Of a DNA stretch of 64,000 nt, positions 1 through 7,915 are shown one piece after another. Numbering within the stretch: the first letter of the stretch is position 1; every line of letters starts with the position of its first letter. The DNA is taken from assembly GCF_001552135.1 (NCBI RefSeq), contig NZ_BCQP01000045.1:54152-118151 (forward strand), written 5' to 3'. Both the position numbers and the translations under genes were made by a program. The notes under the pieces were generated by a model. The model did not search any database, had not been told where the DNA came from, and saw nothing but the letters and a program-made list of their open reading frames with translations. Source of the stretch: Actinomadura chibensis NBRC 106107 (GTDB lineage Bacteria; Actinomycetota; Actinomycetes; Streptosporangiales; Streptosporangiaceae).

Positions 1-743
1 ACGGTGTTCTCCGCTTGGCCGAGGAGAGCGGTCAGCTCCTCGGCCTCGGCCTTGTCGAGGGACGCGAAGGCGGGCCCCATCAGCTCGTCGGTGAGCTGTT
101 CCGCGTCGTCGTGGCGGCGGCGCGTCTCGGCGGTGACCTCGGGATACGGGCGCGGCCAGCCGAAGTACTCGGCGTTCGGCTCGCCGCTCGGGAGCAGCGG
201 CGAGCGCCCGCTCAGCACCGCCTCCAGCGGGCTCAGCCCGCTCGCCAGCACGGCGACGACGTGCAGGCCCCCGCGCAGTTCCCGGACGACGTGCGCGAGC
301 TGGACCACCCGCGCCGGGCCGTCCGCGGGCAGCGGCATCGCCCGCCAGCCCGCGAAGACCGGCGCGCCGACCACGTCGGCCGCGCCGCCCTCGTCCGCGA
401 CGCGCTGGAGCAGGTCGGCCAGCCGGTCCGCGGCGGCGAAACCGGCGAGCTTGCGGCGGCCGAAGCCGTGCGCGACGGCGGCGTACCGGTCGGCGGCCTC
501 CGCCGCGGGGAGGCCCGCGCCCGCCTCCCACGCGCGGCGCACCGTCGTGGCCGGGAAGAACCCGGCGGCGGACATGACGACGTCCGCGTCGACCTCGCCC
601 AGCACGCCGAACCGGCCGCGGAAGTACGGCGTCCAGCCGGACAGGCCGGTCTCCGCCGCGAAGGCCTTCGCCTCCCGGGAGATCATGAACGCCCCGCCCA
701 GCCGTCCGATCGGCTCCGCCACCGCCGCCGCGATCTCCCGCAT
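1..743 (-). CDS. SCO6745-family protein (3' end beyond window)
   Basis: About 247 residues are visible from an ATG at 743; the frame is open to base 1, so the C-terminus lies outside the window. The protein starts MREIAAAVAEPIGRLGG and is rich in Ala and helix. It contains SGWTPYFRGRFGVLGEVD and a YFGWPRPYP segment typical of the actinobacterial SCO6745 family, whose biochemical function is unknown to me. The start is supported by a GGAAGG Shine-Dalgarno about 8 nt upstream. It is transcribed in the same direction as the downstream methyltransferase gene but has its own leader. The family call rests on remembered sequence style, not a search. Confidence 0.7.
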   Translation of the reverse strand, partial: MREIAAAVAEPIGRLGGAFMISREAKAFAAETGLSGWTPYFRGRFGVLGEVDADVVMSAAGFFPATTVRRAWEAGAGLPAAEAADRYAAVAHGFGRRKLAGFAAADRLADLLQRVADEGGAADVVGAPVFAGWRAMPLPADGPARVVQLAHVVRELRGGLHVVAVLASGLSPLEAVLSGRSPLLPSGEPNAEYFGWPRPYPEVTAETRRRHDDAEQLTDELMGPAFASLDKAEAEELTALLGQAENT

Positions 744-803
744 CCCCGTCGCCCCTTCCTAGAACCGAATTTCATTCAACCACGGCCCGGCGGGGAGCCC
801 GGG

Positions 804-1595
804 TCAGGGCTTGCGGCCCACGCCGCCCGCGCAGGACACCAGGGGCGGGTCGCCGAACGGGCTGGGGTCGGGCCGCCACTCCGGGACGAGGACGACGCCG
901 GGCTCCAGCACGTCCAGCCCGTCGAGATACCGCGCGATCTGCTCGATGCTGCGCGGCGTGTAGGGGACGGCGCCGGTGCCGGCGTTGTAGCGCCTGATGG
1001 CCTCGACATATCCCGGATCGGTGTCGGTGCCGTCGTAAACGGCGAGATGGCTGCCCGACGGCAATGCCGACAACAGCCGGTCGACGATCGAGCGCGCCTC
1101 GTCGTAATCGGCGACGAGACCGAGAATTCCCATGAGCATCAGCCCGACCGGACGGCTGAAGTCCAGGGTCTTGGACGCCTGCTCCAAGATGACGTCGGGC
1201 CGGCGGACGTCCGCCTGAATGTAGTCGGTCGCCCCTTCGGGGGTGCTCGTCAGCAGAGCCTGGGCGTGGACGAGAACGAGCGGGTCGTTGTCGACGTAGA
1301 CGATCCGCGATTCCGGCGCGACGCGCTGCGCGACCTCGTGGGTGTTGTCCACGGTCGGAAGGCCGGTCCCGATGTCGAGGAACTGGCGGATTCCCGCGTC
1401 GGCGGCGAGGTAGCGCACCACCCGCGCCAGCATGTAGCGGGAATGGCGGGTGAGGTCGACCATGCCCGGGAAGACCTGGCGGACGGCGTCACCGGCCGCC
1501 TGGTCGACGGGATAGTTGTCCTTGCCGCCAAGAAGGTAATTCCAGACCCGCGCCGAATGCGGGACCGAGGTGTCGATCTCGGGGTGTGCGCTCAC
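804..1595 (-). CDS. DUF574 S-adenosylmethionine-dependent methyltransferase
   Basis: 263 residues from a GTG start at 1595, chosen because GGGAGAG lies just upstream and because family members begin at HPEIDTSVPHSARVWNYLLGG. Residues 23-29 are GGKDNYP and 74-81 are DIGTGLPT, the glycine-rich SAM loop. VYVDNDPLVL follows near residue 105 as the acidic ribose-binding strand. This is the DUF574/SAM-MT family, abundant in actinomycetes and often associated with regulators or secondary metabolism; its substrates are mostly unknown. It is divergent from the hydrolase gene at 1711. A closely similar paralogue lies at 32703-33521. Confidence 0.9.
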   Translation of the reverse strand: MSAHPEIDTSVPHSARVWNYLLGGKDNYPVDQAAGDAVRQVFPGMVDLTRHSRYMLARVVRYLAADAGIRQFLDIGTGLPTVDNTHEVAQRVAPESRIVYVDNDPLVLVHAQALLTSTPEGATDYIQADVRRPDVILEQASKTLDFSRPVGLMLMGILGLVADYDEARSIVDRLLSALPSGSHLAVYDGTDTDPGYVEAIRRYNAGTGAVPYTPRSIEQIARYLDGLDVLEPGVVLVPEWRPDPSPFGDPPLVSCAGGVGRKP

Positions 1596-1710
1596 GGCTG
1601 CTCTCCCTGCTCTCCGTGGCTCTCCGTGCTCGCGACCGATGCTTCCAGGCGGACAACCCGCCCACAACCAGCACGGCCACGCGGAACCGGCCGTTCGGTA
1701 CGGTCGGAGC

Positions 1711-2583
1711 ATGGCGGCGGACGAGTTCGACCTCGACGCGGGCGGCGGGCGGAGGCTGCACGCCTACGACACCGGGACGGCCGCCCCTGGTGGACCCGTC
1801 GTCTTCTGGCACCACGGCACGCCGAACATCGGCGCGCCTCCGCGTCCGCTTTTCGCGGTCGCCCCGGACATTCGGTGGGTGTCGTTCGACCGTCCCGGAT
1901 ATGGCGGCTCGGATTCGGTCCCGGGACGCGATGTGGCGTCCGCCGCCGCCGATACGGCGGCCGTCGCCGACGCGCTCGGCATCGACCGGTTCGCGGTCAT
2001 GGGGCATTCGGGCGGCGGCCCGCACGCGCTGGCCTGCGCCGCGCTTCTGCCGGACCGTGTCCTCGGGGCGGTCAGCGTCTCCGCATTGGCCCCCTTCAAC
2101 GCCGACTTCCGCGCGGTCTTCGGGGCCGACTTCGGCGCGGACGGGCTCGACTGGTTCGCGGGAATGGGCCCTTCCAGCGCCGCTTCACTGCGCGCCGCCG
2201 CGGCCGGACGGGCCGCGAAAGAGCGATACGAGGCGGCCGCCGAGTACGACCCGGAAATGTTCACTCCGGCCGACCACGCCGCGCTCCAAGGCGAATGGTC
2301 GTGGTTCGAGGAAGTGGTCGGCCCCGCCGTCGAGAACGGCATCGGCGGCCTGGTCGACGACGACCTCGCCTATGTCGCGCCGTGGGGATTCGACCCGGCC
2401 GCGATAGAGGTGCCGCTCCTCGTCGTCCACGGGGAGCGGGATCGGATCGTCCCGAGTTCGCACGGGCGGTGGCTGGCGGCCACCTGCCCGACCGCGCGGC
2501 TGCGCCTTTCCCCGGAGGACGGGCACATCTCCGTCCTCGGCACGGCGCCCTCGGCGCTCGGCTGGCTCCGCCGGTGCGCCTGA
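1711..2583 (+). CDS. alpha/beta hydrolase
   Basis: 290 residues from an ATG at 1711. The fold signatures are an HHGTPN oxyanion-hole loop at 34-39, RPGYGGSD at 61-68 and the nucleophile elbow GHSGGG at 98-103 (Ser100). The acid is likely the Asp in HGERDRIVP and the base the His in EDGHIS near residue 270. The set is complete, so an active serine hydrolase is expected; the substrate cannot be read from sequence. There is no signal peptide, so it is cytoplasmic. An upstream in-frame extension is open but overlaps the divergent methyltransferase start and looks non-coding. The 115-bp gap to the divergent gene must carry both promoters. Confidence 0.88.
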   Translation: MAADEFDLDAGGGRRLHAYDTGTAAPGGPVVFWHHGTPNIGAPPRPLFAVAPDIRWVSFDRPGYGGSDSVPGRDVASAAADTAAVADALGIDRFAVMGHSGGGPHALACAALLPDRVLGAVSVSALAPFNADFRAVFGADFGADGLDWFAGMGPSSAASLRAAAAGRAAKERYEAAAEYDPEMFTPADHAALQGEWSWFEEVVGPAVENGIGGLVDDDLAYVAPWGFDPAAIEVPLLVVHGERDRIVPSSHGRWLAATCPTARLRLSPEDGHISVLGTAPSALGWLRRCA

Positions 2584-2704
2584 TGAGCTTCAGGTCACAA
2601 AAGGCCATGTCACATCCACTGTTCGGTGCTCCGTCCTTGGTGGTGAACCGCGCATCGAATCGGTTCGGCCGGGGACGATCCCCCGGCGAGGGTCTGGAGG
2701 AGCC

Positions 2705-3496
2705 ATGGCGTCAACGATCCTGGTCACCGGCGGTACCGGAACGCTCGGACGGCAGGTCGTCCCGCTGCTGCGGGACGCGGGCCGCGACGTGCGCGTGCTC
2801 ACCCGGCGCGCCCGCGAGTCCGCGGACGGCGTCGACTACGTGACCGGCGACCTGGCCGAGGACGTGGGGGTGCGGGCCGCCGTGGAGGGGGCCTCCGTCG
2901 TCCTGCACCTGGCGGGCGGCGCGAAGGGCGACGACGTGGTGGCGCGCAACCTGGTGCGGGCCGCGAAGGCCGCCGGTGTCGAGCACCTGGTGCTGATCTC
3001 CGTCACCGGCGCGGACCGGCTCCCGCTGAAATGGGTGCGGACCCAGCACGAGGTCGAGAAGACCGTGATGGAGTCGGGCATCCCGTGGACGATCCTGCGC
3101 GCCGCGCAATTCCATGACCTCGTCCTGAAAATGGTGCGGACGATGGCGAAGTCACCGGTCGTCCCCGTCCCGCGCGGGCTGCGGATGCAGCCCGTCGACG
3201 CGCGGGACGTCGCGGAACGGCTCGCGGAACTGACGCTCGGCGCCCCCTCCGGCCGCGTGCCCGATTTGGTCGGCCCCAAGGTCTACGGAATGGGCGAACT
3301 GATCCGGAGTTACCTGCGGGCGAGCGGGAAACGCCGCGCGCTGCCCGCCGTTCCCATCCCCGGCAAGGTCGGACGCGTCTATCGCGCGGGCGAGAACATC
3401 GTCCTGGAAGGCGCCGTGCACGGCACCTGCACGTGGGAGGAGTTCCTCGCCGACCACGTGACCCGCGCCGCGAAGGCCCCCGCCGCGTCCAGGTGA
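2705..3496 (+). CDS. NmrA/SDR-type NAD(P)-binding reductase
   Basis: 263 residues, with GGAGGA about 6 nt before the ATG. The N-terminus carries the dinucleotide-binding glycine motif TGGTGTLG at residues 8-15, followed by an atypical SDR core. ISVTGADRLP and ESGIPWTILRAAQFHD are characteristic of the NmrA-like/atypical SDR5 group. There is no clear YxxxK catalytic pair, so it could be a redox sensor or a reductase of unknown substrate. It stands alone between the hydrolase and a convergent acyl-CoA ligase gene, with 20 bases between the two stop codons. Confidence 0.85.
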   Translation: MASTILVTGGTGTLGRQVVPLLRDAGRDVRVLTRRARESADGVDYVTGDLAEDVGVRAAVEGASVVLHLAGGAKGDDVVARNLVRAAKAAGVEHLVLISVTGADRLPLKWVRTQHEVEKTVMESGIPWTILRAAQFHDLVLKMVRTMAKSPVVPVPRGLRMQPVDARDVAERLAELTLGAPSGRVPDLVGPKVYGMGELIRSYLRASGKRRALPAVPIPGKVGRVYRAGENIVLEGAVHGTCTWEEFLADHVTRAAKAPAASR

Positions 3497-3516
3497 CCCG
3501 GCCGGGACCTACGGCC

Positions 3517-5130
3517 TCAGGTCATGGACGCCTCGACCTGCCGCCGCATGACCTTCCCGGTCGCGTTGCGGGGGAGCGGGTCGGACGTGATGTGCCAATG
3601 TGACGGCACCTTGAAATAGGCGAGGCGTTCGCGCGCGTAGGCGGTCAGTTCCTCCGGAGTGGGCGGGAGCCCGGTGAACACGACCACCGCCCCGACCTCC
3701 TGCCCGAGGTCGGGATGCGGGACGCCGAGGACGACGCACTCCCGCACCGCCGGATGCTCCGCGAGGACGTGCTCGACCTCCGCCGGGTACACGTTCTCGC
3801 CGCCGCGGATGATGAGGTCGGAGCGGCGGGTGGTGAGCCGGAGCCGCCCCTGCTCCATGACGCCGATGTCGCCGGTGCGCAGGCGGCGGTCCGCGTCGAG
3901 GGCGCGCGCGGTGGCGTCCGGGTCCCGCCAGTAGCCGATCATGTTGTAGGCGCTGCGGGCGCAGACCTCGCCCTCGACGCCGTCCGGGACGGGACGGTCG
4001 TCCGGCCCGCGGATCTCCACGTCGACGCCGATCGTCGGACGGCCCAGCGTGCCGGGCGCCTCGGCGAGGTCGGCGGGCGTCGCGACGGAGATCGCGGTGC
4101 ACGACTCGGTGAGGCCGTAGCTGTCGACCAGCGCGCCCTTCGCGGGCGGGAACACGGCCCGCAGCCGCTCCTTGAACGCGGCCGACGACGGGGCGGTGGC
4201 CAGCGCGAACGCCGTCAGCGACGACACGTCGTAGCGGGACAGGTCGCCGTGCTCGACCAGCCGGTGCGCCATCGTCGGGACGGCGCCCCAGTTCGTCACC
4301 CGCTCCTTCTCGATCAGCCCGAGCACGGCGTCCACGTCGAAGCCGCCCTCGTGCATGATCACCGCGGTTCCGGTGGCGAGCCTCGGGACGGCCAGGTTGT
4401 GCAGGCACGCGATGTGGAACAGCGGCAGCGCCAGCAGGTACCGGCGGGCGGACGGGTCGTCCCCGAACGCGCGCAGCATCGCGTCGTTGAACCGGTGGTA
4501 CTCGATCACCGAGGTCAGGTTGCGGTGCGAGTGGACGGCGCCCTTCGGGCGTCCCGACGTGCCGCTCGTGTAGAGGATCACGGCCGGGTCGTCCTCGGCG
4601 ACGTCCGGGACCTCCAGCTCGGCGCCGGGGTAGCGGCGGGTCAGCGAGGGCACGTCGGACTCGACGGTGAGGACGTCCTCGGACGTCAGCGCCGCCCGCT
4701 TCCCGTCCGCGACGACGATCTTCGGGTCGGTGTGGCCGAGCGCGTACTCCACTTCGCGCGGCGCCCACCAGGCGTTGTAGCCGACCGCGACGGCGCCGGC
4801 CGCGATCGCCGCCCAGAACGAGATGATCCACTCCGGGCTGTTGGCGGCGTTGATCGCGATGCGGTCGCCCGGCTCGACGCCGAGATCGTCCCGCAGCGCC
4901 TTCGCCATCGACGCGACCGCCGCCGCGTGCTCGGCGAACGTGATCCGCCGGGACGCGGTGACGAGGTAGTCGCGGTCGCCGTAGGAGGCGGAGCGCCGCA
5001 GGACCTCGCCGAGGCTCCGGGCGCGGTTGGCGAACACGGGCAGCCGGGCGCCGAGGACGTCCTCGTCCCGCAGCTCGAACTCGCCGCCGGGGCCGGTCAG
5101 CTCCTGGACGATCTCCATCGGACTGGACAC
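3517..5130 (-). CDS. class I adenylate-forming acyl-CoA synthetase
   Basis: 537 residues from a GTG at 5130, preferred because GAGGAGG lies at ideal spacing; an ATG four codons further in is an alternative. The AMP-binding P-loop LYTSGTSGRPKG is at about 187-198 and is followed by the usual HSHRNL. DSYGLTES is the adenine-binding A5 motif, and RTGDIG and the C-terminal NATGKVMRR (catalytic Lys) complete the set. It should activate a carboxylic acid to its CoA thioester through an acyl-AMP; chain length is not predictable. It is not operonic with the steroid genes 10 kb away. A general fatty-acid or aromatic acid role is equally possible. Confidence 0.9.
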   Translation of the reverse strand: MSSPMEIVQELTGPGGEFELRDEDVLGARLPVFANRARSLGEVLRRSASYGDRDYLVTASRRITFAEHAAAVASMAKALRDDLGVEPGDRIAINAANSPEWIISFWAAIAAGAVAVGYNAWWAPREVEYALGHTDPKIVVADGKRAALTSEDVLTVESDVPSLTRRYPGAELEVPDVAEDDPAVILYTSGTSGRPKGAVHSHRNLTSVIEYHRFNDAMLRAFGDDPSARRYLLALPLFHIACLHNLAVPRLATGTAVIMHEGGFDVDAVLGLIEKERVTNWGAVPTMAHRLVEHGDLSRYDVSSLTAFALATAPSSAAFKERLRAVFPPAKGALVDSYGLTESCTAISVATPADLAEAPGTLGRPTIGVDVEIRGPDDRPVPDGVEGEVCARSAYNMIGYWRDPDATARALDADRRLRTGDIGVMEQGRLRLTTRRSDLIIRGGENVYPAEVEHVLAEHPAVRECVVLGVPHPDLGQEVGAVVVFTGLPPTPEELTAYARERLAYFKVPSHWHITSDPLPRNATGKVMRRQVEASMT

Positions 5131-5282
5131 CCGCGACCTCCTCGTGCGCACCGGACGGCCCATTCTCCGTCCCCACCCCCACCACCCCCAGCGCCATACC
5201 GCTCAGCGGGACGTCCCTCACAACGCCCGCGCGTTGACGGCGGCGAAGAGGCCTTGAAGGTCGCTTGCGAAGGGCGCGGCGA

Positions 5283-6581
5283 TCAGGCCGCAGGTGTCGT
5301 ATCCCACGGATGACTACCGCGCGGGCTGCTGAGGCCGCGCTCGCGGTGGCCGGTGCGGGTGAGTGCGAGCAGTGCGAGGAGTACGAGCAGGCATAGGGCG
5401 GCGACGGTTCCGGCGAACCAGGTCACGGCGGTGGTGAGGCCGATGGCGGTGGCGAGGACGCCGACGCCGAGGACGGGCAGCCCGACGCCCGCGTAGACGA
5501 TGACGTAGAAACCGGACAGCACCTCGGCCCGGTTGCTGCTGGGAGCGGCGTTGTTGACGGCGGTGAGTCCGCCGAGGAACACCAGTCCGTGGCCGATGCC
5601 AGCCAGCGCTGTCGCTCCGAGAAGTAGGGCGAGGGAGGATCGGTCTCCGGCAAGCACGAGGAGTCCCAGCCCCAGGGCCAGCAAGGGCAGGCCGGCGAGT
5701 TGCAGGTGGCGTGGCGGGCGTCCGTAGCCGAGAAGTTGGACGGTCGCCGAACTCGCCAGCATCAAAGCCGCGGTTCCTCCACCGAGGAGCGGGTCGGTGC
5801 TTTTCGCGAGCGCGGCGACGTAAGCCGGGATGAGGGTCAGGAACAGCCCGATCACTGCGAACGCCAGGAAATTGGCTGTGCCGCTGGTTGCGAACACCGC
5901 TCGCATCGCGGGAGGAATCGCGGGGCGCCGGGGGCGCCACCGAGTCTGCTGGTGCGTGGTCGGCAGCCCCATGACGGCGACGGCCGCTGGAACCAGCAGG
6001 ACGATTTCGGCGACGAACGGCACCACGTCCGGCGCCGTCGCGATGTATCGGGCGACCAGGCCCGCCAGGACGGGGCCGAGACCCAATCCGCCGACGGACG
6101 CCACGGTCGAGACGAGGGCGGCCTTGCGGTGGCTGCCCGACGGTTCGAGTTCACTCAGCGCGGCGGTCAATGCCCCCGATGCCGCACCAACGGCAAGGCC
6201 CTGCGATATGCGCGCGGCGAACAGCCACCAGGTATCGGTTGCGAGTGCGAATCCCAGCGATCCCAGGCCCGCCAGCGCGAGGGCGGGCAGGAGGACCCGG
6301 CGGCGGCCGACCGCGTCCGACAACGGGCCTGCCACCAGCAGGGACGGGATGAGCGCGGCCACATAGACGGCGAAGATCAGCGTGACGACGAAGGGCGAGA
6401 ATCCGAACCTGTCCTCGTAGCCGCGATAGAGCGGTGTCGGCAGGTTCGTTCCGGTCAGCAGGATCAGCAGCGTGTAGGCCGTGGCCCAGAACCGCCACCG
6501 GCCCGCACCCGGGCCCGGCGCCCGACCACGTCCCGCTCCGGTGTCGCTGAGATCGTTCGGCACGTCTCCCGCCTCCATCAT
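5283..6581 (-). CDS. MFS drug/metabolite exporter under ArsR-type control
   Basis: About 432 residues with roughly twelve hydrophobic segments. The loop 2-3 motif GPLSDAVGRRR marks the major facilitator superfamily. The N-terminal ~35 residues are hydrophilic. The start is uncertain: ATGs at 6581 and 6578 abut the operator, and an earlier in-frame ATG at 6626 falls inside the second operator, so 6581 is preferred. It is divergent from a small winged-helix regulator with two palindromes between them, the usual layout of a repressor-controlled efflux pump. The ligand and the exported substrate are unknown. Confidence 0.85.
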   Translation of the reverse strand: MMEAGDVPNDLSDTGAGRGRAPGPGAGRWRFWATAYTLLILLTGTNLPTPLYRGYEDRFGFSPFVVTLIFAVYVAALIPSLLVAGPLSDAVGRRRVLLPALALAGLGSLGFALATDTWWLFAARISQGLAVGAASGALTAALSELEPSGSHRKAALVSTVASVGGLGLGPVLAGLVARYIATAPDVVPFVAEIVLLVPAAVAVMGLPTTHQQTRWRPRRPAIPPAMRAVFATSGTANFLAFAVIGLFLTLIPAYVAALAKSTDPLLGGGTAALMLASSATVQLLGYGRPPRHLQLAGLPLLALGLGLLVLAGDRSSLALLLGATALAGIGHGLVFLGGLTAVNNAAPSSNRAEVLSGFYVIVYAGVGLPVLGVGVLATAIGLTTAVTWFAGTVAALCLLVLLALLALTRTGHRERGLSSPRGSHPWDTTPAA

Positions 6582-6626
6582 GTTCGGCTTTTCCGAACAT
6601 AACAGATGTTCGCGAGAGCCGAACAT
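6580..6626. promoter_or_regulatory. tandem operator palindromes between MFS and ArsR genes
   Basis: Two inverted repeats of the same half-site are present. ATGTTCGG (6580-6587) pairs with CCGAACAT (6593-6600) across 5 bases. ATGTTCG (6606-6612) pairs with CGAACAT (6620-6626) across 7 bases. Their centres are 26 bp apart. The first touches the MFS start codon and the second covers the expected -35 region of the regulator promoter, so one protein bound here could repress both genes. Confidence 0.75.
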
Positions 6627-6633
6627 GTCCGGA

Positions 6634-6646
6634 TAGGATCGAGACC
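6634..6646 (+). promoter_or_regulatory. -10 element of a probable leaderless ArsR transcript
   Basis: TAGGAT at 6634-6639 lies 7 bases before the ATG at 6647. This is the position expected for a leaderless actinobacterial mRNA, and no Shine-Dalgarno is present. The second operator palindrome lies directly upstream. Confidence 0.45.
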
Positions 6647-6994
6647 ATGGCGAGCCGCACCGCGACCAGGCTTGTGCATCCCGACCGGAGCGAGTTGGAG
6701 TTCACGGCCGTGATGGCCGCGCTCAGCGACCCCGTCCGGCTGGCCATCGTCACCCGGCTCGCCGACGCCGGGCCCGATGGCGAACTGGCCTGCGCCACCT
6801 TCGCGCTGCCGGTCAGCAAGTCCACCCAGAGCGGCCACTTCAAGACCCTGCGCGAGGCGGGGGTCATCTACCAGCGGGACGAGGGAACGCGACGGTTGAA
6901 CCGGCTCCGTCGCGACGACCTCGACGCCCGCTTTCCCGGTCTCCTTGAACTGGCCGTCCCGCAAGGGCGCGACATCATCGCCCGCTGGGCGTGA
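6647..6994 (+). CDS. ArsR-family winged-helix transcriptional repressor
   Basis: 115 residues, a single winged helix-turn-helix domain. MAALSDPVRLAIVTRLAD starts the domain, and the recognition helix is around SKSTQSGHFKTLREAG. RDEGTRRLNRLRRDDLDAR is the wing and following strand. There is no metal-binding Cys pair, so a small organic ligand is more likely than a metal. The divergent MFS gene and the two ATGTTCG/CGAACAT palindromes between them imply autoregulation and control of efflux. Confidence 0.85.
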   Translation: MASRTATRLVHPDRSELEFTAVMAALSDPVRLAIVTRLADAGPDGELACATFALPVSKSTQSGHFKTLREAGVIYQRDEGTRRLNRLRRDDLDARFPGLLELAVPQGRDIIARWA

Positions 6995-7001
6995 ACGCGG
7001 A

Positions 7002-7529
7002 TCAGGGTGTGGAGGTGGTTCGGGCGCGGTGGCGGCGCACGGCGTCGCGGTTGGCGCACCGGTGGGAGCAGTAGCGCTGCCGGCCGAGCCGGGTCGTGTC
7101 GGCGAAGATCGTGGTGCATTCGCGGACGGCGCACCGCCCGAGCCGGTGCATGCCCCGTCCGGCCAGGTGCAGCGCGGTGCCGACCGGGATCAGCGCGGAC
7201 AGCACGGCGCCGAGCGGCTGGAGGTCGTCGCGGTAGTGCAGGTGCCAGCCGCTGCCCGCGTGGTCGGTCAGCCGCGGGTAGGCGACGGCCGCCGCGAGGA
7301 GCCGGTCGACCCGCTCGGCGCGCTCGGGTCCGGCCGCCGCGTCGACGATCTTCTCCCACTCGTCCAGGAGGGCGAGGGTCTGGTCCAGGTCGCGCGGGGC
7401 GACGGGGCGTTCCAGCACCAGCCCGAGGGCGCGGCAGCGGTCCGCGAGTTCTCCGGCGGTCGCGGGACGCTGGTTGGCCAGGTCGGCGGCCAGCTTCACG
7501 GCATCCGCGCCGTAAGGGTTGAGATGCAT
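7002..7529 (-). CDS. CGNR zinc-finger (ABATE domain) protein
   Basis: 175 residues from an ATG at 7529. An N-terminal ABATE-like helical domain (GADAVKLAADLANQRPAT and a later WEKIVDAA segment) precedes a C-terminal zinc finger. The finger has CAVREC and RQRYCSHRCANRDA, which supply four Cys, with a CANR variant of the CGNR motif. Such proteins are presumed stress-responsive transcriptional regulators in actinomycetes. Only about 17 bases separate it from the divergent GNAT-like gene, so at least one of the two transcripts is probably leaderless. Confidence 0.85.
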   Translation of the reverse strand: MHLNPYGADAVKLAADLANQRPATAGELADRCRALGLVLERPVAPRDLDQTLALLDEWEKIVDAAAGPERAERVDRLLAAAVAYPRLTDHAGSGWHLHYRDDLQPLGAVLSALIPVGTALHLAGRGMHRLGRCAVRECTTIFADTTRLGRQRYCSHRCANRDAVRRHRARTTSTP

Positions 7530-7546
7530 AAGCCTATTACAGCACC

Positions 7547-7915
7547 GTGGGCGCCATGGCACCTGGCACCCACGTACGGCAGGCGGCGGAGACCGACGTC
7601 GCCGAGCTCGTCCGCCTCCGCGCGCTGCTGTTCGGCACCCTCGGCGGCGACTTCTTCAACCCCGCTTCGGCGGGCGACGAATGGCGCGACGCGCTGGCCC
7701 GGGTCTTCAAGGAGAAGCTGAAGGACGCCGACGCGCGGATCCTGGTCGTGGACGGCGACGGCCACGGACGCGCGATCATGCAGGCCCTGCTCGCCTGGTT
7801 CCGCGAACGCGACGCCGTCCGAGTGGACCTGTACGCGTCGCGCGACGGGGAGCCGCTCTACCGGGAACTCGGCTTCTTCGACCATCCCGACCCCGCGTTG
7901 TGCTGGCGTCCGTGA
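7547..7915 (+). CDS. GNAT-like acetyltransferase with shortened core
   Basis: 122 residues from a GTG at 7547, or an ATG at 7556. The N-terminus (HVRQAAETDVAELVRLRALL) and C-terminus (YRELGFFDHPDPALCWRP) are typical of GNAT proteins. The middle strands and the R/Q-x-x-G-x-G/A acetyl-CoA loop are collapsed: LVVDGDGHGRAIMQALL joins strand 2 directly to the loop helix. GHGRA is the only remnant of the pyrophosphate loop. The frame is intact, so this is either an in-frame deletion derivative, probably inactive, or a divergent small GNAT. Its stop overlaps the next start in GTGA. Confidence 0.65.
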   Translation: MGAMAPGTHVRQAAETDVAELVRLRALLFGTLGGDFFNPASAGDEWRDALARVFKEKLKDADARILVVDGDGHGRAIMQALLAWFRERDAVRVDLYASRDGEPLYRELGFFDHPDPALCWRP

